Source of the DNA: Motilibacter peucedani
GTDB lineage: Bacteria; Actinomycetota; Actinomycetes; Motilibacterales; Motilibacteraceae
DNA: 64,000 nt
Assembly (NCBI RefSeq): GCF_003634695.1
Contig: NZ_RBWV01000001.1
Location: forward strand, 79,871-143,870
Direction of reading: 5' to 3'
Made by a program: the position numbers and the translations under genes. How positions within the stretch are numbered: position 1 is the first letter of the stretch; every line of letters begins with the position of its first letter. Shown one piece after another: positions 49,945-58,874 of the stretch. The notes under the pieces were generated by a model. It was not told the origin of the DNA. It ran no database searches and saw only the letters and a program-made list of their open reading frames with translations.

Positions 49945-50955
49945 TCAGGCCTCGCGCGTCTTCGGCGAGCGCTCGGAGGTCCGGCTGGGGTCCCGCTCGA
50001 CGACGTCGCCGAGCGCCTCGTCGATGCGGGCCAGCGCCTCGGCCGGGATGCGCACGCCTGCCGCCGCGACGTTCTCGTGCACCTGCTCGGGGCGCGAGGC
50101 GCCGATGATCGCCGTGGACACGTTGGGGTTCTGCAGCACCCACGCCACCGCGAGCTGCGCCATCGAGAGGCCGAGCTCGTCGGCGACAGGTCGCAGCTGC
50201 TGCACGCGGGCGAGGACGTCGTCGCTCATCCAGCGGGCGATCATGCTCCTGCCGCCCTTGTCGTCGGTCGCGCGCGAGCCGGTGGGCGGCTGCTCGCCGG
50301 GCACGTACTTGCCCGTCAGCACGCCCTGGGCGATGGGCGACCACACCACCTGCGAGATGCCGAGCTCCTCGGAGGTCGGCACGACCTCGCCCTCGATCAC
50401 GCGCCAGAGCATGGAGTACTCCGGCTGGTTGGAGATCAGCTGGAAGCCGAGCTGCTGCGCGAGGGCGTGGCCGGCCCGCAGCTGCTCCGAGGTCCACTCG
50501 CTGACGCCGACGTAGAGCACCTTGCCCTGCCGCACGAGGTCGGCGAAGGCCTGCATCGTCTCCTCGAGCGGCGTCTCGTAGTCGTAGCGGTGGGCCTGGT
50601 AGAGGTCGATGTAGTCGGTCTGCAGCCGCTGGAGCGAGCCGTTGACCGCCTCGGTGATGTGCTTGCGCGAGAGCCCGAGGTCGTTGTGCCCCTTGGGCCC
50701 GGTGGGACCGAAGACCTTCGTGAAGACCTCGAGCGACTCCCGGCGCTCGCCCTTCAGAGCCTCTCCGAGGACCGTCTCGGCCCTGGTGTTGGCGTAGACG
50801 TCGGCGGTGTCGAAGGTCGAGATGCCGGCGTCGAGCGCGGCGCGTACGCATGCAGTGGCCGTCTCGTTCTCGACCTGGGAACCGTGCGTGAGCCAGTTGC
50901 CGTAGGTGATCTCTGAGATCTTGAACCCGGATGCACCGAGGTAGCGGAATTCCAT
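49945..50955 (-). CDS. aldo/keto reductase (AKR11/Kv-beta-like)
   Basis: 336 residues from the ATG at 50955. MEFRYLGASGFKISEITYGNWLTHG begins the barrel; catalytic Asp/Tyr in GISTFDTADVYANTRAETVLGEAL, then LQRLQTDYIDLYQAHRYDYETP, and the NADPH-binding AIIGASRPEQVHENVAAAGV. Such enzymes reduce aldehydes or sugars; substrate unknown. It occupies the place where ftsQ normally precedes ftsZ. Confidence 0.93.
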   Translation of the reverse strand: MEFRYLGASGFKISEITYGNWLTHGSQVENETATACVRAALDAGISTFDTADVYANTRAETVLGEALKGERRESLEVFTKVFGPTGPKGHNDLGLSRKHITEAVNGSLQRLQTDYIDLYQAHRYDYETPLEETMQAFADLVRQGKVLYVGVSEWTSEQLRAGHALAQQLGFQLISNQPEYSMLWRVIEGEVVPTSEELGISQVVWSPIAQGVLTGKYVPGEQPPTGSRATDDKGGRSMIARWMSDDVLARVQQLRPVADELGLSMAQLAVAWVLQNPNVSTAIIGASRPEQVHENVAAAGVRIPAEALARIDEALGDVVERDPSRTSERSPKTREA

Positions 50956-51121
50956 GGACCCATACAACACCCGGCGTCCCGCGAGCCCTGTGTCCGAAGC
51001 TGCGGCCCGGCCACCTGCGGTGACGGGCCGACCGCTTCGGACGCAGCAGCGCATCAGCCGGCCTCCGCCCACCGGTCGCTGAGCCGGTCAGCGGCCGGAG
51101 TCCGTCACGCACACTGGGACG

Positions 51122-52033
51122 GTGCATCTCGGACACCGTTCCCTCGTCACCGGCCTCGCCCTGGCCTCGGCCCTGCTGGCCTCCGCCTGCTCGTCGGGCT
51201 CGCCCGCCGCCTCGCCCCGCCCACCGGCCACCTCCGCCCCCGCTTCCCCCGCCGCAACGGCACCAGCCACCCCGAGCAGCAAGGCCGCCGAGGGCCGTCC
51301 GATCGTCATGGCCGCCCTCGGCGACTCGATCACGCAGGGGTTCGACGCCTGCGCCCCGCTCTCGGACTGCCCCGAGGTGTCCTGGGCGACGGGCTCCTCC
51401 GCGGACGTGCGCAGCCTCGCCACCCGCATCGGGGAGGCGCGGCCGGTGAGCGGCGCCTACGACGACGCCCGCAGCGGTGCCCTCGTCGCTGACCTCCCCC
51501 GGCAGGCGCAGCTCGCGGTCTCCCAGCGCGCTGACGCCGTCACCGTGCTGGTAGGCGCCAACGACGCGTGCCGCTCGAGCGTCGGCGCGATGACTCCGGT
51601 GTCCCAGTTCGCCAGCGCCTACGGTGCCGCTCTCGCGACGATCAGTGAGGGGCGTCCGCAGGCTCGGGTCTTCGTCGCCTCGATCCCCGACCTCGAGCGG
51701 CTCTGGCGGGTGGGCTCGACCGTGCCTGCGGCGGTCCAGGTGTGGTCCGGCTTCCCGATCTGCCCGACCATGCTCGCCGACCCGACGTCCGTGACTGCTG
51801 CCGACCAGGCGCGGCGGGCAGCGGTACGGGCCCGGGTCGTCGCCTACAACGCCGTCCTCCGCGCCGGCTGTGCGAAGACGCCGCACTGCCGCTACGACGG
51901 CGGAGCCGTCTTCGCGCAGCCGATCACCGCCGCGGACCTCTCGTCGGTCGACTACTTCCACCCGAGCGTCCTGGGGCAGGCCCGGCTCGCCGAGGTGACG
52001 TGGCAGCGCGCGCGGACGCTCTGGCTGCCCTGA
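51122..52033 (+). CDS. SGNH/GDSL-hydrolase lipoprotein
   Basis: 303 residues. Lipobox LASAC (Cys23) after a hydrophobic signal, then a Pro/Ser/Ala-rich spacer to about 60. SGNH blocks: VMAALGDSITQGF (nucleophile Ser), VTVLVGANDACRSS, and SSVDYFHPSVLGQARLAEVTW (Asp-His). Esterase or lipase attached to the outer face of the membrane. GTG at 51122. Confidence 0.88.
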   Translation: MHLGHRSLVTGLALASALLASACSSGSPAASPRPPATSAPASPAATAPATPSSKAAEGRPIVMAALGDSITQGFDACAPLSDCPEVSWATGSSADVRSLATRIGEARPVSGAYDDARSGALVADLPRQAQLAVSQRADAVTVLVGANDACRSSVGAMTPVSQFASAYGAALATISEGRPQARVFVASIPDLERLWRVGSTVPAAVQVWSGFPICPTMLADPTSVTAADQARRAAVRARVVAYNAVLRAGCAKTPHCRYDGGAVFAQPITAADLSSVDYFHPSVLGQARLAEVTWQRARTLWLP

Positions 52034-52074
52034 GGGGCCGTCGGACACACAGGCGCGTGCCCCAGAATGGGGTG

Positions 52075-52860
52075 GTGCCTGCCCCGCTCGACCTGCGACC
52101 GACCCTGCGAGCGGACTGTTCGCGGTGCGCCGCGCTGTGCTGCATCGTGCCCGCCTTCTCGCGGTCGGCGGAGTTCGCGATCGACAAGCCACCGCGCACC
52201 CCGTGCCCCAAGCTGCTCGACGACTTCCGCTGCGGGATCCATGACCGCCTCGCCGAGTCCGGCTTCCCCGGCTGCAGCGCCTTCGACTGCCTGGGTGCCG
52301 GCCAGCACGTGACGGCCACGCGGGCACCGGCGCAGCGGGCCGACGCCTTCGAGGTGGTGCGGGACCTGCACGAGCTGCTGTGGTACGTCGCAGAAGTGCT
52401 CGCGCGTCCTGACGCCGCCCCGGCGCACGCCACGGCGACGGCCCTCCGCGACGAGGGCCTCCGGCTGCGCGACGAGCTGGGCCTGCAGCGCGCGCAGGTC
52501 GACGCTTACTGGTCTGCTGTGGCCTCTTTCCTGCTCGAAGCGAGCGCAGTGGTACGCGCTGGTGCTCCGGTCTCTGAGCGACGGTCCCGCGAGCTCCGGC
52601 GCGCAGACCTCAGCGGCCAGGACCTGCGGGGCAGGAGCTTCACCGGCAGCGACCTGCGCGGCGCGTCACTGCTGGGAGCGGACCTCCGCGGGGCGACGCT
52701 CGACCGCACCGACCTCCTGGGCGCAGACCTCCGAGGCGCGGACCTCAGGGGCGCCGACCTCCGCACAGCGCTGTTCCTGACCCGCACGCAGGTGGCGGGC
52801 GCACGCGTCGACGGGAGCACTGAGCTGCCGCCCGTCCTCGCCGGTCCGGTGGGTGCCTGA
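52075..52860 (+). CDS. metal-binding cysteine-cluster protein with C-terminal pentapeptide repeats
   Basis: 261 residues. N-terminal CSRCAALCCIVPAF ... CPKLL ... FRCGIHDRLAESGFPGCSAFDCLGAG (residues 15-75) has eight cysteines in a YkgJ-like metal-binding arrangement. The C-terminus (about 170-250) is a right-handed pentapeptide helix (ADLSGQDLRGRSFTGSDLRG, ADLRGATLDRTDLLGADLRG). GTG at 52075; GTG at 52072 is also in frame. Function unknown; some pentapeptide proteins bind gyrase. Confidence 0.8.
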   Translation: MPAPLDLRPTLRADCSRCAALCCIVPAFSRSAEFAIDKPPRTPCPKLLDDFRCGIHDRLAESGFPGCSAFDCLGAGQHVTATRAPAQRADAFEVVRDLHELLWYVAEVLARPDAAPAHATATALRDEGLRLRDELGLQRAQVDAYWSAVASFLLEASAVVRAGAPVSERRSRELRRADLSGQDLRGRSFTGSDLRGASLLGADLRGATLDRTDLLGADLRGADLRGADLRTALFLTRTQVAGARVDGSTELPPVLAGPVGA

Positions 52861-52867
52861 TGCTGCC

Positions 52868-53380
52868 GTGACCCGCCGGCTCCCGTCACTCGCTCTGGCA
52901 CTCGCGCTCGGTGTGCTGGCCCTGTGCCCGCTGTTCGCAGGTGGGTCCTCCGGTGAGGCGTGGGCGTCTGCAGCGACGACCTCGCCGGTGTGGTGCGCCG
53001 TGCCGGCGCTGGGCGCGGTGGCCCTGGCCGTCTCCCGGCGCCGTCCCAGGACGGGAGCCGCAGTGGCACTCGGAGGTCTGGCGCTGTGGTGCCTGCAGGC
53101 ATGGCGCTACCGCTCGGCGGAGGTGTTCGCCGGAGGACCCGTGTGGGTGTTCGGGCCCTACGACGAGCACCCCAGCCCTGGCGTGACGGCGCAGGTCGCA
53201 GACAGCGCCTCCGGTCCGGGCACCGGCCTGCGGCTCTCGACCGACCTCCTGGACCACTGGCCGGTCGGACCCGACGTCTACCCCACGGGCGGCTGGGGGT
53301 CCGCGCACCTGAGCGTGTGGGCGTGGGTGCTGGGGGCTGTCCTCCTCGTGGCTCTTGTGAAGGTGGCTGCGCGGCGCTAG
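52868..53380 (+). CDS. small secreted or membrane protein
   Basis: 170 residues. Hydrophobic N-terminus ([21 protein letters not shown]), a second segment ([17 protein letters not shown]), a third ([17 protein letters not shown]) and a C-terminal one ([20 protein letters not shown]). No family recognised. GTG at 52868 preferred; GTG at 52853 would overlap the previous gene by 8 bases. Its TAG shares the CTAG with leuA. Confidence 0.65.
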   Translation: MTRRLPSLALALALGVLALCPLFAGGSSGEAWASAATTSPVWCAVPALGAVALAVSRRRPRTGAAVALGGLALWCLQAWRYRSAEVFAGGPVWVFGPYDEHPSPGVTAQVADSASGPGTGLRLSTDLLDHWPVGPDVYPTGGWGSAHLSVWAWVLGAVLLVALVKVAARR

Positions 53381-55113
53381 GCACCATCAGAACGGACGGC
53401 TCGCGCGGCGGCGACGACGGCTTCGAGGTTCGCAGCGGTCGTGGACGGAGCGACGCCGACGGACCACGCCGTACCACCCGCCGCCGCCCACTCCAGGATG
53501 CTGAGCGCGTCAGCCGCGCTCGAGCTCCCGAGCGAGTGCTGCGACAGCGCACGCACGTCCAGCTCGACGCCTTCGGCCGCCAGGGCGCGCACGAGCACGT
53601 CCACGGGGCCGGCGTCGGTGCCGGTGCGCTCGACGCGCCGACCGTCGAGGCACAGCACGACCCAGGTCCTGTCGCGCCCGCGCGCGTCCCGCTCGGTGCG
53701 CCAGTCGAGCAGCTCGACGGGTCCGCCAGGCGCCGAGTACTTCGCCTGCAGCAGGTGCAGCAGGACCTCCGCCGTCGCCTCGCGTCCGGTGAGGTCGCAG
53801 TGCGCCTGCACGTGCCTCGCGAAGTCGGCCTGCAGACCGCGCGGGAGCTCGATGCCGTAGGCCGCGCGCAGCAGCTGCGCCACTCCCCCCTTGCCCGACT
53901 GGGAGTTGACGCGCACGACGCCTTCGTAGGACCGGCCGACGTCTGCCGGGTCGATGGGCAGGTAGGGCACCTGCCACGGCAGCTCTCCCTCGGGGACGCC
54001 CGTGGCGGCGGCGCGCACCGAGTGCTCCGCGAGGCCCTTGGCGATCGCGTCCTGGTGGGTGCCGGAGAAGGCGGTGTAGACCAGGTCGCCGGCGTAGGGG
54101 TGCCGATCGTGCACCGGGATCCCGGTGCACCGCTCGACGACGGCCCGGACCCCGTCGATGTCGGAGAAGTCGATCTGGGGGTCAACGCCCTGGGCGTGCA
54201 GGTTGAGGGCGAGCGTGGCGATGTCGACGTTGCCGGTGCGCTCCCCGTTGCCGAACACGCAGCCCTCGACCCGCTGGGCGCCCGCGAGCACCGCCAGCTC
54301 GGCGCACGCGATCCCGGTGCCCCGGTCGTTGTGCGGGTGGACGCTGAGGATGACGCTGTCGCGCCGGTCGAGGTTGCGGTGCATCCACTCGATCTGGTCG
54401 GCGTAGACGTTCGGCGTCGCCGCCTCCACCGTCACCGGCAGGTTGAGGGTCACCGGCCGCTCGGGGCACGCCTCCCACACCCGTGTCACCGCGTCGCAGA
54501 GCTCGAGCACGAACTCCGGCTCGGTCAGGTTGAAGACCTCCGGCGAGAACTGGAACCTGACGCGAGGCAGTTCCCCCGCCAGCTCGAGCACGTCGCGGCA
54601 CGCAGCCAGCACCATCTCCGTCAGCTGCTCGCGGGACCGTCGCAGCACGAGGTCGCGCCACAGCGGAGCGGTGGCGGCGTAGACGTGGACGACGACGTCG
54701 TTGTGCAGGCCGCGTACGGACTCCACCGTGCGCTCGATGAGGTCCCTGCGGGCGGCGGTGAAGACGACGACCGTGACGTCCGGAGCCAGGTCGTGCGAGG
54801 CGGCCAGCATGCGCACGAAGTCGAAGTCGGTCTGCGAGGCGCTCGGGTAGCCCACCTCGATCTCCTTGTAGCCCATGCGCACCAGCAGCTCGAAGAGCTC
54901 CCGCTTGCGCGAGGGGTCCATCGGCTCGGGCAGCGCCTGGTTGCCGTCGCGCAGGTCGACGGGCACCCAGAGGGGCGCTGCCTCCAGACGGGCATCGGGC
55001 CAGGTCCGGTCGAACTGCGGCACCGGCACGCGGGAGAAGACGTCGCAGTAGCGGTGCGACGGCATGGCAGAAGGCTGCTGGCGGTTCCATGCCGAGAGCT
55101 GAGTGGTGGTCAC
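53377..55113 (-). CDS. leuA: 2-isopropylmalate synthase
   Basis: First committed step of leucine synthesis: acetyl-CoA plus 2-ketoisovalerate. 578 residues, the long actinobacterial form with the C-terminal leucine-sensing domain. [44 protein letters not shown], metal site [18 protein letters not shown] and [17 protein letters not shown] are visible. GTG at 55113. No leucine-rich leader peptide is seen. Confidence 0.97.
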   Translation of the reverse strand: MTTTQLSAWNRQQPSAMPSHRYCDVFSRVPVPQFDRTWPDARLEAAPLWVPVDLRDGNQALPEPMDPSRKRELFELLVRMGYKEIEVGYPSASQTDFDFVRMLAASHDLAPDVTVVVFTAARRDLIERTVESVRGLHNDVVVHVYAATAPLWRDLVLRRSREQLTEMVLAACRDVLELAGELPRVRFQFSPEVFNLTEPEFVLELCDAVTRVWEACPERPVTLNLPVTVEAATPNVYADQIEWMHRNLDRRDSVILSVHPHNDRGTGIACAELAVLAGAQRVEGCVFGNGERTGNVDIATLALNLHAQGVDPQIDFSDIDGVRAVVERCTGIPVHDRHPYAGDLVYTAFSGTHQDAIAKGLAEHSVRAAATGVPEGELPWQVPYLPIDPADVGRSYEGVVRVNSQSGKGGVAQLLRAAYGIELPRGLQADFARHVQAHCDLTGREATAEVLLHLLQAKYSAPGGPVELLDWRTERDARGRDRTWVVLCLDGRRVERTGTDAGPVDVLVRALAAEGVELDVRALSQHSLGSSSAADALSILEWAAAGGTAWSVGVAPSTTAANLEAVVAAARAVRSDGA

Positions 55114-55250
55114 GGAAGTCCTTCGAGGTGCGAGGGGCACCGACCAGGCAGAAGTCCCGCGACGGGGAGGCCGGTGTGGTCAGGCCCCGCCGCGGCGGCG
55201 AAGGACGGTCGTCCGTGGCAGCATGGGGCTGACAGTAGCGACACATCAGG

Positions 55251-55261
55251 TTGTCTGACAA
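55251..55261. promoter_or_regulatory. probable FadR/GntR operator
   Basis: TTGTCTGACAA, 5-bp arms around one base, 11 bases before the GntR start; typical size and sequence for FadR-subfamily sites. Confidence 0.5.
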
Positions 55262-55272
55262 GTGAGGCGCGC

Positions 55273-55959
55273 ATGCTGCGCAGGAACCCGCTCGCGGAGC
55301 AGGCGGCGGAACACCTCTTGCAGGAGATCCGGTCCGGGCGGTGGCCGGTGGGCTCGAGGCTGCCCAGCGAGGCGGTCCTGTCGGAGCAGCTGGGCGTCGG
55401 GCGCTCGACGGTGCGGGAAGCCGTGAAGGCACTTGCCGGCAGGCAGCTCGTCGAGTCACGGCAGGGCGCCGGAGTCTTCGTGGTCTCGACGGAGCCGGCC
55501 GCCGACTGGCAGGGCAGCGTACGCAGCGCCGAGGTCCGCGAGGTCGTGGAGGTCCGGGAGGCGATCGAGGTCCAGGCCGCTCGCCTCGCAGCCACCCGCC
55601 GGGACCGCCGGGACCTCACCCAGCTGCGCCGAGCGCTCGCCGAACGGCGACGCGCTGCGGAGCAGGAGGACGACGAGGCGTACGTCGACGCCGACATCGC
55701 CTTCCACCGCTCGGTCGTCGTGGCGGCGCACAACGAGCTGCTCCTGCAGCTGTTCGACTCCTGCGAGGCACGAGTGCGCGCCGCCATGCTGGCGCACCTC
55801 GCGCACGGCCAGCAGCACCGCACGGCGGAGGACCGCGCGGCGCACGCCGCGGTCGTCGACGCCGTGCGTCGCAGGCACGAGGGCGATGCTGTCGCGCGCG
55901 CCAGTGGGCACCTGCGCCGGCTGCGGGATGCGGCCGGCGAAGGCGTGGGTACGAGTTGA
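55273..55959 (+). CDS. GntR-family (FadR/FCD) transcriptional regulator
   Basis: 228 residues. Winged helix PLAEQAAEHLLQEIRSGRWPVGSRLPSEAVLSEQLGVGRSTVREAVKALAGRQLVESRQGAGVFV (6-70). FCD ligand domain: EVREVVEVREAIEVQAARLAATRRDR and DADIAFHRSVVVAAHNELLLQLFDS. ATG at 55273. It precedes a sugar-kinase gene and probably controls it. Confidence 0.93.
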   Translation: MLRRNPLAEQAAEHLLQEIRSGRWPVGSRLPSEAVLSEQLGVGRSTVREAVKALAGRQLVESRQGAGVFVVSTEPAADWQGSVRSAEVREVVEVREAIEVQAARLAATRRDRRDLTQLRRALAERRRAAEQEDDEAYVDADIAFHRSVVVAAHNELLLQLFDSCEARVRAAMLAHLAHGQQHRTAEDRAAHAAVVDAVRRRHEGDAVARASGHLRRLRDAAGEGVGTS

Positions 55960-55991
55960 CCCGACAGGACGCGAGCGACGGAGGACGTGCC

Positions 55992-57488
55992 ATGACGCAG
56001 GGGTTCACCAGGGTGAGCGCCACGGACGCTCTCGACCCGCTGGTCCTCGCGTTGGACGTCGGGTCGACCGGCAGCCGCGGGGACGTCTTCGACGCCACGG
56101 GGCGGCCGGTCGAGGGTGGCCGGCTCAAGCTCCCGCACGCGTTCACCACCGCCGCGGACGGCACCTCGGTCATCGACCCGGACCAGGTGGTGGGCGAGCT
56201 CCGGCACATCATCGACGAGCTCGCGAGCCGGCAGCTTGCCGGCCGGGTCGGGGGCGTCGCCCTCGACACCTTCGCGTCGTCACTGGTGGGCGTCGGCGCG
56301 GACGGCTCTGCGGTGACGCCCTGCTACACCTACGCGGACTCCCGTTGCCACGCCCAGGTCGCTCAGTTGCGAAGCGAGCTCGACGAGGCGCAGGTGCAGC
56401 AGCGGACCGGGTGCCGCATCCACAGCAGCTACCTCGCGCCGAGGCTCCGCTGGGTCGAGGAGACCGATCCGGCCACGTTCAGCCGCGCGCGCCGGTGGAT
56501 GTCTCTGGGTGAGTACGCGTACCTCTCCCTGCTCGGCACGACGGCCGCGGGCACGTCCACGGCGGCGTGGACCGGGATGCTCGACCGCCGCACCGGGAGG
56601 TGGGACGGTGAGCTGCTGGCTGCCGCCGGTGTCGACGAGTTGCAGCTCTGCGAGGTGCGTGACCCGGACCAGCCGCTGGACCTCGGTGGCGGCGCTGCCC
56701 TCCCCTGGCCGGCGCTCCGGCATGCCCTCTGGTTCGCGCCGATCTCCGACGGCTTCGCGAGCAACCTCGGCACAGGCGCAGTCGACGAGACGTCCGCCGC
56801 TGTCGCCGCGGCCACGAGCGGGGCGATCCGCGTGCTCGTCCACGCGGTGCCCGACCAGGTCCCTTCCGGCCTGTGGTGCTACCGGGTCGACGCGGACCGC
56901 TCCCTGCTCGGCGGGGCTGTCAACGACGTCGGCCGGATGGTGAGCTGGCTCCAGAGCAGTCTTCAGCTGGACGCGACGGACCTCGACCAGGTGATGGCGG
57001 CGGCGCCTGACCACGCGACGCCCCTCGTTCTGCCCTACCTGTCCGGCGAGCGCGCCACCGGCTGGGCAGCTGAGGCCCGAGCGACGTTCGCCGGGGTGTC
57101 GGCCGCCACCACGGGTGCGCAGATCCTCCGCGGCGCCATGGAGGGCGTCGCCCTGTCCTACGCGCGGATCGCCGACCAGCTAGGCACCGTCGCGCGGCCG
57201 GCGCGCATCCTCGCGAGCGGCCGGGTGACCCAGGACCTTCCGGCGTGGCAGCAGGTCCTCGCGGACGTGCTCGGAGCGCCCGTCGAGCCGGTGACGATCA
57301 AGCGGACCACGCTGCACGGCACCGCGCTGCACGCGTTGGCCGTCCTCGCTCTCGACACTCCGCGGACGCGGGCGACGACCGGGCGGAGCTATGAGCCCAC
57401 ACCAGACCACGAGCAGTACTACAGGTCGCGTTCGTCGCAGTACGACGCCCTCTACCGCGCCGTCGTGGCTTCCGACTCCTCCGCATGA
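55992..57488 (+). CDS. FGGY-family carbohydrate kinase (gluconokinase-like)
   Basis: 498 residues. LVLALDVGSTGSRGDVFDATGRPV and VALDTFASSLVGVGADGSAVTPCYTYADSR match the first FGGY ATPase half; VLPYLSGERATGWAAEARATFAGVS and ILASGRVTQDLPAWQQVLADVLGAPVEPV the second. Gluconokinases share the latter. Likely phosphorylates gluconate or another sugar acid under the GntR protein upstream. Confidence 0.88.
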   Translation: MTQGFTRVSATDALDPLVLALDVGSTGSRGDVFDATGRPVEGGRLKLPHAFTTAADGTSVIDPDQVVGELRHIIDELASRQLAGRVGGVALDTFASSLVGVGADGSAVTPCYTYADSRCHAQVAQLRSELDEAQVQQRTGCRIHSSYLAPRLRWVEETDPATFSRARRWMSLGEYAYLSLLGTTAAGTSTAAWTGMLDRRTGRWDGELLAAAGVDELQLCEVRDPDQPLDLGGGAALPWPALRHALWFAPISDGFASNLGTGAVDETSAAVAAATSGAIRVLVHAVPDQVPSGLWCYRVDADRSLLGGAVNDVGRMVSWLQSSLQLDATDLDQVMAAAPDHATPLVLPYLSGERATGWAAEARATFAGVSAATTGAQILRGAMEGVALSYARIADQLGTVARPARILASGRVTQDLPAWQQVLADVLGAPVEPVTIKRTTLHGTALHALAVLALDTPRTRATTGRSYEPTPDHEQYYRSRSSQYDALYRAVVASDSSA

Positions 57489-57515
57489 CCGTGGACGGGT
57501 GTCGGCGACAGTCGC

Positions 57516-57521
57516 TAGCGT
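57516..57521 (+). promoter_or_regulatory. -10 hexamer for the osmC-like gene
   Basis: TAGCGT, six bases before the ATG at 57528 (leaderless geometry). Confidence 0.45.
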
Positions 57522-57527
57522 GAGCTG

Positions 57528-57922
57528 ATGCCGGACACCTACGCCGTACGCGTGGCTGCGGGCTCGCTGCGCGGCAGCCTCGGGAAGGACCTCGTCCTGC
57601 GCACCCGTGGACCGACGAGGGTGTCGTCGCGGAGCTGCGGTTCAGCGGGGCGCACGTACTGCACCTCGCAGTCGCCGGGTGCGTGCTGAACGACGCCTAC
57701 CGCGAAGCGCGAGCTCTCGGCATCGAGCTGGCCGGCGTCCTCGTCACCGCGGAGGGCAGCTTCGAGCCGGAGACCTGGGCGTCGAGCGGTATCGGCTACC
57801 GCGTCGAGGTGGACTCATCGGCTGGCAGTGACGACATCGACCGGCTCCTCGCCGTCGTCGACGAGGTCGCCGAGGTCCCGAAGGCCCTGCGGGCGGGCGC
57901 GTCCGTGACGCACGTCCGCTAG
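57528..57922 (+). pseudogene. OsmC-family protein gene with a frameshift
   Basis: The ATG at 57528 starts MPDTYAVRVAAGSLRGSLGKDLVLRT, then the frame becomes senseless. The -1 frame from about 57600 carries HPWTDEGVVAELRFSGAHVLHLAVAGCVLNDAYREA and continues ALGIELAGVLVTAEGSFEPETWASSGIGYRVEVDS to the TAG at 57922, with the catalytic-type Cys in VAGCVLNDAYREA. One base lost near 57595-57605 explains both halves. OsmC proteins detoxify organic peroxides. Could be a pseudogene or a sequencing error. Confidence 0.6.
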
Positions 57923-57949
57923 CGCAGCTCGGCGACGTCGCCGGCGGCC

Positions 57950-58852
57950 TCACCCGGCTCGCAGACGCTCGGCGAGGCGCACGGAGGCGTCGATCTCGGC
58001 ACGCCTGATCGAGACGCTCTCGACGTTGAAGCCGAAGGGCGCACCGAGGCGGCGGCAGTACGCGGCCAGCTCTGCGGCGGTCGCCACGCAGTGCTCGAAC
58101 GACACTGACAGAGGGTCCTCGGACCTCTGCAGGTCGTTGCGCATCCACGCAGGAACATCGACTCCTAGCCACTGCAGGAAGGCCAAGGTCTTGAGCGAAC
58201 CGCAGACCGAGAGCGTGAAGATGACGGGTGCGGGTTCCTGCCCTTGGTCATGGCAGGCGTAGAAGTAGTCGGAGACCATGCTCTTGGCGGCGTCGGCGTC
58301 GTAGACGACCTGGGTCACGAAGAAGGACGCGCCGCGGCGCTGCTTGCGCAGCATCCGCTCGTGCTCCCGTCCGCTGCCGGAGTGCCGCTCGGGTATGGCC
58401 ACGCTGCCGAGAGGCAGCTCGGGGCACGTGTTCCGCCAGACGGCCTGCGCCTCGGCGAGACTGGTCAACACCTGCTTGGAGCTGGACGACGCTCCGACGA
58501 ACACGGTGCTCACCAGCTCGGGGTCTTGCGCGGCGAGCCATGTCTCGAGCTGGGTCGAGTCGTACTTGCCCACGCACCGGTAGATGACGACCGGACGGTC
58601 CCACTCGGTCAGGTGACGGGCGTGGAAGTCTCCGTGGTCCTGCGTGGGCAGATAGAGGAAGGGCCGCTCGTCGGGGTTGCGGTCGCTCTCGTCGTCGATG
58701 TCGTAGACGATGAGTGCGTCGAGGTCGAGCTGCTTGAGGCGCTCGACGGTGACCGTGGCGATCCGCTGAGCGTCCTCTGGAGGCGACGACCGCCGAGGGG
58801 GCGTGATGCTGAAGAGGAGCTGCTCACGCTGGTGCGACGGTGGCTTGCTCAC
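57950..58852 (-). CDS. methylenetetrahydrofolate reductase-like protein
   Basis: 300 residues. The MTHFR barrel is recognisable in LFSITPPRRSSP at the start, RRGASFFVTQVVYDADAAKSMVSDYFYAC (about 175-203) and GAPFGFNVESVSIRRAEIDASVRLAERL at the end. Divergent from usual actinobacterial MetF (for example, few residues before the first strand). May act outside the main methionine cycle. GTG at 58852; GTG at 58867 would add five residues. Confidence 0.75.
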   Translation of the reverse strand: MSKPPSHQREQLLFSITPPRRSSPPEDAQRIATVTVERLKQLDLDALIVYDIDDESDRNPDERPFLYLPTQDHGDFHARHLTEWDRPVVIYRCVGKYDSTQLETWLAAQDPELVSTVFVGASSSSKQVLTSLAEAQAVWRNTCPELPLGSVAIPERHSGSGREHERMLRKQRRGASFFVTQVVYDADAAKSMVSDYFYACHDQGQEPAPVIFTLSVCGSLKTLAFLQWLGVDVPAWMRNDLQRSEDPLSVSFEHCVATAAELAAYCRRLGAPFGFNVESVSIRRAEIDASVRLAERLRAG

Positions 58853-58874
58853 GGGACTTGGTACCACGCGGCGG

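Noticed and set aside
55180..55224. Possible leucine leader peptide before leuA
   Set aside because: The 14-codon frame contains only two leucine codons and no clear attenuator hairpin, so leucine attenuation is not supported.
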